Of a stretch of DNA of 34,497 bases, positions 8,381 to 16,179 are shown one piece after another. The notes under the pieces were generated by a model that saw only the letters and a list, made by a program, of their open reading frames with translations, did not search any database and was not told the origin of the DNA. The stretch is from Thermomonospora catenispora (GTDB lineage Bacteria; Actinomycetota; Actinomycetes; Streptosporangiales; Streptosporangiaceae): positions 3,170 to 37,666 of the forward strand of contig NZ_RRYT01000040.1 in NCBI RefSeq assembly GCF_006363815.1, read 5' to 3'. The position numbers and the translations under genes are program-made. Positions within the stretch are counted from its first letter, which is position 1; every line of letters starts with the position of its first letter.

Positions 8381-8423
8381 GGCGAAGGCCCGCCGACCCG
8401 GCTCGGGTCGGCGGGCCTTCGCC
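8381..8423 (+). terminator. Strong hairpin terminator after glnA
   Basis: A perfect 19-bp inverted repeat (8381–8399 and 8405–8423) with a 5-nt loop GGCTC lies 16 nt after the glnA stop. Only a weak T-rich tail (TTCCGTC) follows. Confidence 0.87.
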
Positions 8424-8485
8424 TTCCGTCTCCGTCCCGCCCGGGCCGTCCCTTCCGGGCGGGGCGCCGCCGCTTCGAGGCGGGC

Positions 8486-9313
8486 ATGATGCAGGCCATG
8501 GACGCAACCGATCCGCTGGCGCGCTGGCGGGAGGCCGTGCACGGGTGGCGCCTCCCCGAACGGTTCCGCTCCTCCGACGAGGCGGTGCGGCGGCCGCCGA
8601 CCGTCGTCCGGTCGATCTCCGAGGCCCAGGCGCCCTCCGGCAGCCGCTCGTTCGCGCGGGAGATCGAGGCGCTGCCCGCTCACGGGACGGTCCTGGACGT
8701 GGGCTGCGGCGCCGGAGGCTCCTCACTGCCGCTGGCGCGGCGGGCGGGGCGCATCGTGGGCGTGGACCCGGAGGGGCGGCTGCTGGAGGCGCTGCGGACC
8801 AGCGGGGGCCGTCTGGGGGTCGCCGTGGAGACGGTGGAGGGCCGCTGGCCGGACGCGGCGGACCGGGTCGGCCCGGCGGACGTGGTGGTCTGCCATCACG
8901 TGCTGTACGGGGTGGCCGAGCTGGGCCCGTTCGTGACGGCGCTCACCGCGCACGCCCGCCGACGGGTGGTGGTGGAGATCCCCGAGCGGCACCCGCTGCA
9001 CGCCCTCAATCCGCTGTGGGCGAGGTTCCACGGCCTGCCCCGTCCGGACGGCCCCACCGCCGACGACGCGGTGGGGGCCCTGAAACGTCTCGGGGTCGAC
9101 CCCGAGGTCGAACGGTGGACGGACGTCGACGGTTGGGGGTCCTACCCCGATCTGACGGCGCTGGCCGACCGGGTGCGGCGCCGGCTCCGTCTCCCGCCGG
9201 AGGAGACGCCCCGGGTGGCCGACGCCCTCCTCGACCTGGGCGTCGACCCGGACGAGCCGCGGTTCCCCGGCACCGAGGGGCGGACGTTGTGCACGATCTG
9301 GTGGGAGGGGTGA
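8486..9313 (+). CDS. SAM-dependent methyltransferase, class I
   Basis: This 275-residue protein has a class I (Rossmann-like) methyltransferase domain. Motif I is VLDVGCGAGGSSL (about residues 70–82), followed by the acidic loop VGVDPEG and motif IV-like ADVVVCHHVLYGV. The C-terminal third is not recognisable as a particular subfamily, so the substrate is unknown. Three ATGs compete (8486, 8489, 8498); GAGG lies 5 nt upstream of the first. It follows the glnA terminator and has no obvious operon partner; the tandem PAP2 genes begin about 150 bp downstream on the same strand. Confidence 0.82.
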   Translation: MMQAMDATDPLARWREAVHGWRLPERFRSSDEAVRRPPTVVRSISEAQAPSGSRSFAREIEALPAHGTVLDVGCGAGGSSLPLARRAGRIVGVDPEGRLLEALRTSGGRLGVAVETVEGRWPDAADRVGPADVVVCHHVLYGVAELGPFVTALTAHARRRVVVEIPERHPLHALNPLWARFHGLPRPDGPTADDAVGALKRLGVDPEVERWTDVDGWGSYPDLTALADRVRRRLRLPPEETPRVADALLDLGVDPDEPRFPGTEGRTLCTIWWEG

Positions 9314-9465
9314 GCGTCCCCACGCGGCCGGACGCTCCCCGAGGTCGACTTCGCCGGCCGGTGACTCCCCCATAGGTCCCGGATGAACGGCGGGGGGCCT
9401 ACTACTCAAGGCTGAGGCCAAGACCGTTCGGCGCGGTGATCACAAACGCGGTCCCGCTGAGCACG

Positions 9466-10428
9466 ATGAGGGACATGGTCCACACCGCCCCTCCCGTGAG
9501 TCGCGGACCGCGCGCCGAGCCGACCGCGGGTCCGGCGCGCCGGCCCGCGGCGAGGCGGACGGCCCGCCCGATCACCGTCCCGCCCGTCTGGCGGGAGCTG
9601 ACGCTCATCGCCCTGTTCTACACCGCCTACACGCTGATCAGACTGGTGCTGAACGACGGCGGCACCGCGGCGGCGTACGGCAACGCCGACCGGATCCTGG
9701 CGCTGGAGCGGGCGCTGGGCGTGGACGTGGAGCTGGGCCTGAACCGGTGGCTGCTGGGAGAGCCGTGGCTGGCCCGGGCGGCGAACTACTACTACGGCAT
9801 CGCGCATTTCGCGGTGACGCTGGCGATCGTGATCTGGCTGTACCGACGCCGGCCGGAGCACTATCGCCGGCTGCGCACGGCGCTGATGGCGGCGACGGCC
9901 GTGGCACTGCTCGGCTACTGGCTCTACCCGTTGGCGCCGCCGCGCTTCCTGCCCGAGGAGGGGTTCGTGGATCCGGTGCAGGCACTCGGATCGTGGGGGT
10001 TGTACTCGGGACAGAGCGCGGGGGCGCTGGCCAACCAGTACGCGGCGATGCCGTCGATGCACGCGGGGTGGGCGGTCTGGTGCGGTCTCGTGCTGGCCCG
10101 GCTGGGGCCCCGGCCGGCGATCAGGGTGATCGGCGCACTGTATCCGCTGGTCACGGTGCTGGTGATCCTGGCGACCGCCAACCACTATCTCCTCGATGCG
10201 ATCGTGGGGACCGCCTTGGTCCTCGGTGCGCTGGCGCTGTCGCGGGCACGGCCCGTACGGCGGAGCCGTCCGCGCGACGCCGTACGGGCCGTGCCCGCCG
10301 CGGCGGAGGGGCGGAGCCGCCCGGTGCCGCGTCCCCGGCCGGCTCCGTCGGTCGAGGGAACGCCGTGTGCGGCGGGTGTGAGACCCGGAACCGCCGTTGC
10401 CGATGATGCCGTCGTGACCTCTATCTGA
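9466..10428 (+). CDS. Aur1-like PAP2-superfamily membrane phosphatase/transferase, copy 1
   Basis: This multi-pass membrane protein belongs to the PAP2_3 (Aur1/inositol-phosphoceramide-synthase-like) branch. The active-site parts are visible: the WLYPLAPPRFLP segment, NQYAAMPSMHAGW (first catalytic His) and TANHYLLDAIVG (second His and Asp). Such enzymes move phospho-headgroups between lipids or hydrolyse lipid phosphates at the membrane. The start is uncertain: ATG 9466, ATG 9475 and GTG 9436 are in frame, none with a good ribosome-binding site. Compared with its paralogue directly downstream, this copy has an extra ~60-residue Arg/Pro/Ala-rich tail of low complexity, and that tail contains a 21-bp perfect inverted repeat. 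The lipid substrate is unknown. Confidence 0.82.
   Translation: MRDMVHTAPPVSRGPRAEPTAGPARRPAARRTARPITVPPVWRELTLIALFYTAYTLIRLVLNDGGTAAAYGNADRILALERALGVDVELGLNRWLLGEPWLARAANYYYGIAHFAVTLAIVIWLYRRRPEHYRRLRTALMAATAVALLGYWLYPLAPPRFLPEEGFVDPVQALGSWGLYSGQSAGALANQYAAMPSMHAGWAVWCGLVLARLGPRPAIRVIGALYPLVTVLVILATANHYLLDAIVGTALVLGALALSRARPVRRSRPRDAVRAVPAAAEGRSRPVPRPRPAPSVEGTPCAAGVRPGTAVADDAVVTSI
10242..10298 (+). repeat. 21-bp perfect inverted repeat inside the copy 1 coding tail
   Basis: The arms 10242–10262 and 10278–10298 are exact reverse complements, with a 15-nt loop. Its form matches the intergenic terminators in this window, but it lies about 130 nt before the annotated stop. It could be an old terminator now read through, or an attenuator between the two paralogues. 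Confidence 0.85.
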
Positions 10429-10440
10429 GAATCTTCTCCC

Positions 10441-11253
10441 ATGGCCAGGACGATCGCGACCGCCTCAGAAGCCGACGCCCCCCGATCGGGCCGGGGTCCG
10501 GTGAGAGCCGCCGCGCGGATCGGCGCGCACGTGTCCGGACGGCCGCGGTGGTGGGCCGAGGCGGCGCTGATCGCGATCTGCTACCTGGCGTACTCGATGG
10601 TGCGCAACCTGGTGCCGGCCGACCACGCCGCGGCGGTGAGCCGCGCCCACGAGATCCTCAAGATCGAACAGATGCTGCGGCTGGACGTGGAGTACGAGCT
10701 GAACCGGCTGTTCGTCGACCACGTCTGGCTGGGCGTCACGGCGAACTACTACTACGCCACCTTGCACTTCGCGGTGACGATCGGGGTGCTGGTCTGGCTG
10801 TACGCATGGCATCCGGGCCGCTACGTCGCCTACCGATGGGTGCTGTTCGGCACCACGCTCACCGCGCTGATCGGGTTCTACTCCTACCCGCTGGCGCCGC
10901 CCCGGATGCTGCCGGGCTATGTGGACACGGTGATCGAGTTCAACACCTGGGGACTGTACGACTCCTCGCCGGTGGCGGCGATCTCCAACCAGTACGCGGC
11001 GATGCCCTCGTTGCACACCGCCTGGTCCCTGTGGTGCGGGATCGCGATCTTCACCGTGGCGGAGCGGCGCTGGGTGCGGGCGCTGGCCCTGGCCTACCCG
11101 ACCGTCACCGTGCTGGTGATCATGGGCACGGCCAACCACTTCATCCTGGACGCGGTCGGCGGGGCGGCGGTGCTCGCGATCGGGTACGCGGTCAGCCCCG
11201 GGACGCTCCGGACGATGGCCGTGGTCTTCCAGATGCGGCGCAGCACCGCCTGA
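10441..11253 (+). CDS. Aur1-like PAP2-superfamily membrane phosphatase/transferase, copy 2
   Basis: This 270-residue paralogue of the preceding gene shares NYYYATLHFAVT, YSYPLAPPRMLPGY, NQYAAMPSLHTAW and TANHFILDAVGG. It therefore has the complete Aur1-type His/His/Asp active site and about six membrane helices. It begins 12 nt after the upstream stop, in a spacer that forms a short palindrome (GAGAATCTTCTC). No strong ribosome-binding site is visible, so translation may be coupled. Tandem duplication followed by divergence is the likely origin. It ends normally soon after the last helix, unlike copy 1, and is convergent with glnE. Confidence 0.85.
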   Translation: MARTIATASEADAPRSGRGPVRAAARIGAHVSGRPRWWAEAALIAICYLAYSMVRNLVPADHAAAVSRAHEILKIEQMLRLDVEYELNRLFVDHVWLGVTANYYYATLHFAVTIGVLVWLYAWHPGRYVAYRWVLFGTTLTALIGFYSYPLAPPRMLPGYVDTVIEFNTWGLYDSSPVAAISNQYAAMPSLHTAWSLWCGIAIFTVAERRWVRALALAYPTVTVLVIMGTANHFILDAVGGAAVLAIGYAVSPGTLRTMAVVFQMRRSTA

Positions 11254-11304
11254 GCGCCGCCGAGGTCGTCCGCGGTGCCCCGCCGCCTCCGGGCCGGGAC
11301 CGCG

Positions 11305-14300
11305 TCACTGCTCGCCGTAGAAGACCCGTTCCACCACCCGACGGGCGCGGCGGGTGTGCCGGCGGTAGTCCTCCAGCAGCTCTCCGGTGCCGGCGTAGCC
11401 GAGGATGGCGGTGACGGCGGACCGTTCCCGATGGTGGTCGGTGGGCAGCAGATCGGAGGCCCGGCCGCGCACCAGCATCATCGTGTTGCGGATCCGGGTG
11501 GCCAGCTGCCAGGCCTCCGACAGCACCCGCCCGTCGGCCTCCTCCAGCAGGCCCGCCTCCACCGCCGCGTCGAGGGCGGCCAGGGTGCGGGTGGTGCGCA
11601 GCCCGGCGATCTCGTGGGCGTGCCGGAGCTGCAGCAGCTGGGCGACCCACTCCACGTCCGACAGGCCGCCGGGGCCCAGCTTGGTGTGCAGCCGGCGGTC
11701 CACCCCGCGGGGCAGCCGCTCGGACTCCATCCGCGCCTTGAGGCGGCGGATCTGGCGCAGCGCCGCCTCGTCGATGCCGTCGCGGGGCCAGCGGATCGGG
11801 TCGATCAGCGCGCGGAACCGGTGGCACAGCTCCGGATCGCCGATGATCGGGTCGGCGCGCAGCAGCGCCTGGCTCTCCCAGGGCGCCGACCAGCGCGCGT
11901 AGTAGGCGGCGTAGGAGGCCAGGGTGCGCACCAGCGGCCCCTGCCTGCCCTCGGGGCGCAGGTTGGGGTCGATCTGCAGCGGCGGGTCGGGGGCGGGCCG
12001 GGCCAGCAGGCGACGCAGCTCCTCGGCGACGGCGTGCGCGGCGCCCTGCGCGTCCTGCTCGTCGGCGCCGGGCAGCGGGTCGTGCACGAACATCACGTCG
12101 GCGTCGCTGCCGTAGCCGAGTTCGCGACCGCCCATCCGCCCCATGGCGATCACGGCGATGCGGGTGGGCAGCGGGCCGCGGCGCTCCATCTCGATCTTGT
12201 TGACGGCGGCCTGCAGGGCGGCCTCGATGGTGACCGAGGCGATGTCGGTGAGCGCCTCTCCCACGGTCCGCACGTCGGTCATGCCGAGCAGGTCGCCGAC
12301 GCTGAGCCGGAATAGCTCGCGGCGGCGCAGCCCGCGGACCGCGGCGACGGCGTCCTCGGCGGACTCCTCGGCGCCCAGTCCGGCGTCCTCGCGGCGGCGC
12401 ACCGCGGCCAGCGCCTCCGACAGCAGCGTCTGTCGGGGGCGGGGCGTCAGGTCCGCGTCGGCGGCCAGCATCGCGACCGCTTCGGGGGCGCGCAGCAGCA
12501 GGTCGGTGGCGTACCGGCTGGCCGACAGCACCCGGGCCATCCGTTCGGCCACGATGACCTCGTCGCGCAGCAGCCGCAGATACCAGGGGGTGGTGCCGAG
12601 CGCGTCGCTGACCTGCCGGAAGCCCAGCAGCCCGGCGTCGGGATCGGGGCCGTCGGCGAACCAGCCGAGCATCACCGGCAGCAGGGTGCGCTGGATCGCC
12701 GCCCGCCGGGACACCCCGGAGGTGAGGGCCTGGATGTGCCGCAGCGCTCCGGCGGGGTCCTGGAAGCCGAGCGCGACGAGCCGGGCGCGGGCGGCCTCGG
12801 GGGTGAGGCGGGCCTCCTCTTCGGGCAGCCGCGCGACCGCGCGCAGCAGCGGCCGGTAGAACAGCTTCTCGTGGATGGTGCGCACGGTGCGGGCGTGCCG
12901 CCGCCACGCCGTGGTGAACTCCCCCTCGGGGTCGGTGCGCAGCCCCAGCGCCCGGCCGAGCCGCCGCAGGGCGCGGGGGTCGTCGGGGACGGTGTGGGTG
13001 CGGCGCAGCCGGTGCAGCTGCAGCAGATGCTCCGTGCGGCGCAGGAAGCGGTACGCCGAGGCCAGGTTCGCCGCGTCCTCCCGGCCGACGTAGCCGCCCC
13101 GGGACAGCGCGGCCAGCGCCTCCATGGTGTTGGGGCTGCGCAGGGTCTCGTCGGCGCGGCCGTGCACCAGCTGCAGGAGCTGGACGGCGAACTCCACGTC
13201 CCGCAGCCCGCCGGGGCCGAGCTTGAGCTGCCGGTCGGCCTCCGCGGTCTGCCGGTGCAGGTGGCTCTCCATGCGCTGCCGCATGGCCTGCACGTCCTCG
13301 ACGAAGGTCTCCCCCGCCGCGGCCCTCCACACCATCGGGCCGATGACGTTCAGGTACTCCTCGCCGAGGGCGAGGTCCCCGGCGACCGGGCGGGCCTTCA
13401 GCAGGGCCTGGAACTCCCAGGTCTTGGCCCAGCGCTCGTAGTAGGCGCGATGGCTGGCCAGGGTCCGCGCCAGCGGGCCGGCCTTGCCCTCGGGGCGCAG
13501 GGCTGCGTCGACCTCCCACAGCGCGCCCTCGGGGGTGCTGGCCGAGCAGGCGCGGATGAGGGCGGAGGCCAGGCGGGTCGCGGCGCGCAGCCCCTCGGTC
13601 TCGGGCGTCCCCGGCCTGGGCTCGGCCACGAAGATCACGTCGACGTCGCTGACGTAGTTGAGCTCGCGTGCGCCGCACTTGCCCATGCCGATGACCGCCA
13701 GCCGGCACAGGTCGGCCTCGGGGACCTCGGTGCGGGCCACGGCCAGTCCCGCCTCCAGCGCGGCGGCGGCCAGGTCGGCCAGCTCGGCGGAGACCTCGTC
13801 GACGTCGACGCCCCCGGTCAGGTCGCGTCCGGCCAGGTGCAGCAGGTGCCGGCGGTAGGCGACGCGCAGCGCCACCAGGGTGTCGGTGGAGGCGTCGCGG
13901 GCGCGCGGCTCGGGATCGTCCGGATCGGCGCCGACCGCCCGCAGCAGGTCCTCGCGGAGCCGCCGCGGGTCGGGACGTCGGTCCGCCCCCTCCCCGCCGA
14001 GCATCCGCCAGTCGTCGGGGTGCCGGGCCAGATGGTCGGCGAACGCGGAGGAGACGCCGAGCACCGCGGGCAGCCGCCGCCGCGCTCCCTTGTCGGCGGC
14101 CAGCTCGGCCCGGGCGGGCCCGTCCAGCCGCCCCAGCAGGGTGAGCAGCCCGTGCAGCGCCAGATCGGGGTCGGCGGCGGCGCCGAGCGATTCCAGCATG
14201 GCGTCGTCGATCGATATCCCGTCGGCGGCGCCGTCGGCCAGCAGACGCTCGGCCCGGCTCGCGTCGGTGAAACCGAGCCGGGCCAGCCGGCCGGTGAAGG

Positions 14301-14334
14301 AGGGGCGGCGGTCAGAGATCCACGACTCGCTCAC
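11305..14334 (-). CDS. glnE: Bifunctional glutamine-synthetase adenylyltransferase/deadenylyltransferase
   Basis: GlnE adds and removes AMP on the regulatory tyrosine of GlnA, tuning activity to nitrogen status. The 1009-residue protein has two nucleotidyltransferase halves, each followed by a helical linker domain. The N-terminal (deadenylylating) site has GMGKCGARELNYVSDVDVIF (217–236, acidic residues Asp230 and Asp232). The C-terminal (adenylylating) site has MGRMGGRELGYGSDADVMF around residues 725–745. Length and order are typical of actinobacteria. The GTG at 14334 lacks a ribosome-binding site but has TACGGT at -12 to -7. It lies between glnA and glnA2, and is transcribed toward the PAP2 pair. 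Confidence 0.97.
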   Translation of the reverse strand: MSESWISDRRPSFTGRLARLGFTDASRAERLLADGAADGISIDDAMLESLGAAADPDLALHGLLTLLGRLDGPARAELAADKGARRRLPAVLGVSSAFADHLARHPDDWRMLGGEGADRRPDPRRLREDLLRAVGADPDDPEPRARDASTDTLVALRVAYRRHLLHLAGRDLTGGVDVDEVSAELADLAAAALEAGLAVARTEVPEADLCRLAVIGMGKCGARELNYVSDVDVIFVAEPRPGTPETEGLRAATRLASALIRACSASTPEGALWEVDAALRPEGKAGPLARTLASHRAYYERWAKTWEFQALLKARPVAGDLALGEEYLNVIGPMVWRAAAGETFVEDVQAMRQRMESHLHRQTAEADRQLKLGPGGLRDVEFAVQLLQLVHGRADETLRSPNTMEALAALSRGGYVGREDAANLASAYRFLRRTEHLLQLHRLRRTHTVPDDPRALRRLGRALGLRTDPEGEFTTAWRRHARTVRTIHEKLFYRPLLRAVARLPEEEARLTPEAARARLVALGFQDPAGALRHIQALTSGVSRRAAIQRTLLPVMLGWFADGPDPDAGLLGFRQVSDALGTTPWYLRLLRDEVIVAERMARVLSASRYATDLLLRAPEAVAMLAADADLTPRPRQTLLSEALAAVRRREDAGLGAEESAEDAVAAVRGLRRRELFRLSVGDLLGMTDVRTVGEALTDIASVTIEAALQAAVNKIEMERRGPLPTRIAVIAMGRMGGRELGYGSDADVMFVHDPLPGADEQDAQGAAHAVAEELRRLLARPAPDPPLQIDPNLRPEGRQGPLVRTLASYAAYYARWSAPWESQALLRADPIIGDPELCHRFRALIDPIRWPRDGIDEAALRQIRRLKARMESERLPRGVDRRLHTKLGPGGLSDVEWVAQLLQLRHAHEIAGLRTTRTLAALDAAVEAGLLEEADGRVLSEAWQLATRIRNTMMLVRGRASDLLPTDHHRERSAVTAILGYAGTGELLEDYRRHTRRARRVVERVFYGEQ

Positions 14335-14340
14335 GGGTCA

Positions 14341-14346
14341 ACCGTA
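14341..14346 (-). promoter_or_regulatory. -10 hexamer TACGGT for glnE, leaderless geometry
   Basis: On the minus strand TACGGT lies at -12 to -7 relative to the glnE GTG at 14334. It would let glnE be transcribed independently of glnA2, which lies 153 bp upstream. Confidence 0.65.
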
Positions 14347-14487
14347 ACCGGGCGACGCGCCGGCGGTGAGAAAACCGGACCACGGTGGAATTTCTCTTCC
14401 GTCAAGGCCGCCCGGTCTCGGCCTTTTCCCCCTTCATCGTCACCGGCCGTCCGTTCTCACGGTGCCTTTTCCCCTCGGCGTCGCGTC

Positions 14488-15849
14488 TCACAGCACCGCG
14501 ATGTAGCGCTTGCGTTCGAACGCGGTGACGTGGCGCCGGTACTCCTCCCACTCGGCGCGCTTGTTGCGCAGGAAGAAGTCGAACACGTGCTCGCCGAGCA
14601 CCTCGGCCATCAGCTCGCTCTGCTCCATCGCCGCGATGGCCTCGTCCAGGCTCTGCGGCAGCGGCTTGATGCCCAGCGCCCGCCGCTCGGCCGGGGTCAG
14701 CGCCCACACGTCGTCCTCGGCGCCCGGAGGCAGCTCGTACCCCTCCTCGATGCCCTTGAGGCCGGCGCCGAGGATGGCCGCGAACGCCAGGTAGGGGTTG
14801 CAGGCCGAGTCCACGGCCCGGAACTCGATCCGGGTGGAGTGGCCCTTCTGGGGCTTGTACATCGGAACCCGCACCAGCGCCGAGCGGTTGTTGTGGCCCC
14901 AGCAGATGTAGGAGGGGGCCTCGCCGCCGGCGCCCGCGGAGGCGCCCACGCCGCCCCACAGCCGCTTGTAGGAGTTGACGAACTGGTTGGTGACGGCGGT
15001 GATCTCGGCGGCGTGCCGCAGCAGGCCGGCGATGAAGGCCCGCGCCACCTTCGACAGCTGGTATTCGGCGCCCGGCTCATAGAAGGCGTTGCGGTCGCCC
15101 TCGAACAGCGACATGTGGGTGTGCATGCCCGAGCCGGGATGGTCGGTGAACGGCTTGGGCATGAAGGAGGCCCACACCCCCTGTTCGAGGGCGACCTCCT
15201 TCATCACCAGCCGGAACGTCATGATGTTGTCGGCGGTGGTCAGCGCGTCGGCGTACCGCAGGTCGATCTCCTGCTGCCCCGGGGCGCCCTCGTGGTGGCT
15301 GAACTCCACCGAGATGCCCATCGCCTCCAGCATCATGATCGCGTTGCGCCGGAAGTCGTGGGCGGTGCTGTGCGGGGTGTGGTCGAAATAGCCGCCGGCG
15401 TCCACCGGCTCGGGCTCGCTGCCGTCCTCGGGGATGTTCTTCAGCAGGAAGAACTCGATCTCCGGGTGGGTGTAGAAGGTGAAGCCCAGGTCGGCGGCCT
15501 TGCTCAGGGCGCGCTTGAGCACGTACCGGGGGTCGGCGAAGCTGGGCGTGCCGTCCGGCATCAGGATGTCGCAGAACATCCGGGCGGTGCCCGGGGACTC
15601 CGAGCGCCAGGGCAGCACCTGGAAGGTCGCCGGATCCGGCTTGGCGATCATGTCCGCCTCGTGGACCCGGGCGAAGCCCTCGATGGCCGAGCCGTCGAAC
15701 CCGATGCCCTCGGTGAAGGCGCCCTCGAGCTCGGCGGGCGCCACCGCGACCGACTTGAGGAAACCGAGCACATCGGTGAACCACAGCCGGATGAAGCGGA
15801 TGTCGCGCTCCTCCAGCGTGCGGAGCACGAACTCCTGCTGACGGTCCAA
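14488..15849 (-). CDS. glnA2: Glutamine synthetase-like protein GlnA2
   Basis: This 453-residue GSI-type protein has FDGSAIEGF, THPEIEFFLL, SHHEGAPGQQEIDLRYADAL, HTHMSLFEG and WGHNNRSALVRVP. It aligns closely in memory with Streptomyces GlnA2, which is reported as a gamma-glutamylpolyamine synthetase in polyamine use, while mycobacterial GlnA2 is described as a D-glutamine synthetase. The sequence alone does not decide between these. The adenylylation tyrosine context of GlnA (LYELPPEE) is replaced by GYELPPGAEDD, so GlnE is unlikely to control it. The start is an unusual TTG at 15849, with GGGAG 7 nt upstream and the conserved N-terminus DRQQEFVLRTLEERDIRF. Confidence 0.93.
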   Translation of the reverse strand: MDRQQEFVLRTLEERDIRFIRLWFTDVLGFLKSVAVAPAELEGAFTEGIGFDGSAIEGFARVHEADMIAKPDPATFQVLPWRSESPGTARMFCDILMPDGTPSFADPRYVLKRALSKAADLGFTFYTHPEIEFFLLKNIPEDGSEPEPVDAGGYFDHTPHSTAHDFRRNAIMMLEAMGISVEFSHHEGAPGQQEIDLRYADALTTADNIMTFRLVMKEVALEQGVWASFMPKPFTDHPGSGMHTHMSLFEGDRNAFYEPGAEYQLSKVARAFIAGLLRHAAEITAVTNQFVNSYKRLWGGVGASAGAGGEAPSYICWGHNNRSALVRVPMYKPQKGHSTRIEFRAVDSACNPYLAFAAILGAGLKGIEEGYELPPGAEDDVWALTPAERRALGIKPLPQSLDEAIAAMEQSELMAEVLGEHVFDFFLRNKRAEWEEYRRHVTAFERKRYIAVL

Positions 15850-16179
15850 GGTCTTCTCCCTCGATCGCCTCTGGTACCCGACTGTCGTGACTATCGGCCG
15901 GCCGGCCGCTCTGCGAGGGAGCGCACCCCGGTACCCTCGTATCGGAATGGTCCCCGGTGCTCCAGCGCGCCGACACCTCACCGTCTAGCCAGTATGCCCT
16001 GCGGGCATTACTGCGGCGTTACAGACCCGCTGGAAGCGGTCTGCCCTCAGCAAACTTCCCGACACCTCCGAAACCAGAGGAAACGGGGTCGCGGCCGGGC
16101 CCGGTCGGCCGGCGTTGCCGAACTCTTGACGTGGCGATGGGGGACGGTCGAGAGGCGTGATCTTTAGCCTGGTCGTGCC
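15850..16179. other. 330-bp divergent intergenic region glnA2 / terpene synthase
   Basis: No gene was seen. It contains the glnA2 leader and two small inverted repeats. ATGCCC-TGC-GGGCAT is at 15994–16008. A 10/9-bp hairpin with a one-base bulge is at 16022–16043, arms CAGACCCGCT and AGCGGTCTG. Three GlnR-like half-sites (GACAC 16061, GAAAC 16070, GAAAC 16080) are present, but their spacing is wrong for a GlnR operator. The terpene synthase -10 candidate is at 16165–16170. Confidence 0.6.
16165..16170 (+). promoter_or_regulatory. -10 candidate TAGCCT for the terpene synthase
   Basis: TAGCCT lies 9 nt upstream of the GTG at 16180, predicting a leader of about 3 nt. No -35 match was recognised. 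Confidence 0.45.

Noticed and set aside
6235-8499. A 754-codon open frame on the minus strand across glnA
   Set aside because: Only its last 160 codons are the RDD gene; the rest is the antisense shadow of glnA, with no recognisable domain.
11271-11304. Hairpin between the convergent PAP2 copy 2 and glnE genes (CGCGGT … ACCGCG)
   Set aside because: The stem needs a two-base bulge and covers few pairs, so it is not separable from chance in such G/C-rich sequence.
14404-14425. AAGGCCG … CGGCCTT hairpin followed by TTTT between glnE and glnA2
   Set aside because: The T-run is on the plus strand while both flanking genes are on the minus strand, so it cannot be the terminator of glnA2; the stem is only 7 bp.
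16061-16084. GlnR-like half-sites GACAC, GAAAC and GAAAC upstream of glnA2
   Set aside because: The spacing is 9 and 10 nt between half-sites instead of 11, and no GTNAC half-site is present.
12736-16167. A >1100-codon open frame on the plus strand opposite glnE and glnA2
   Set aside because: It mirrors the codon bias of glnE and glnA2; its Gly/Gln/Val-rich translation has no motif.
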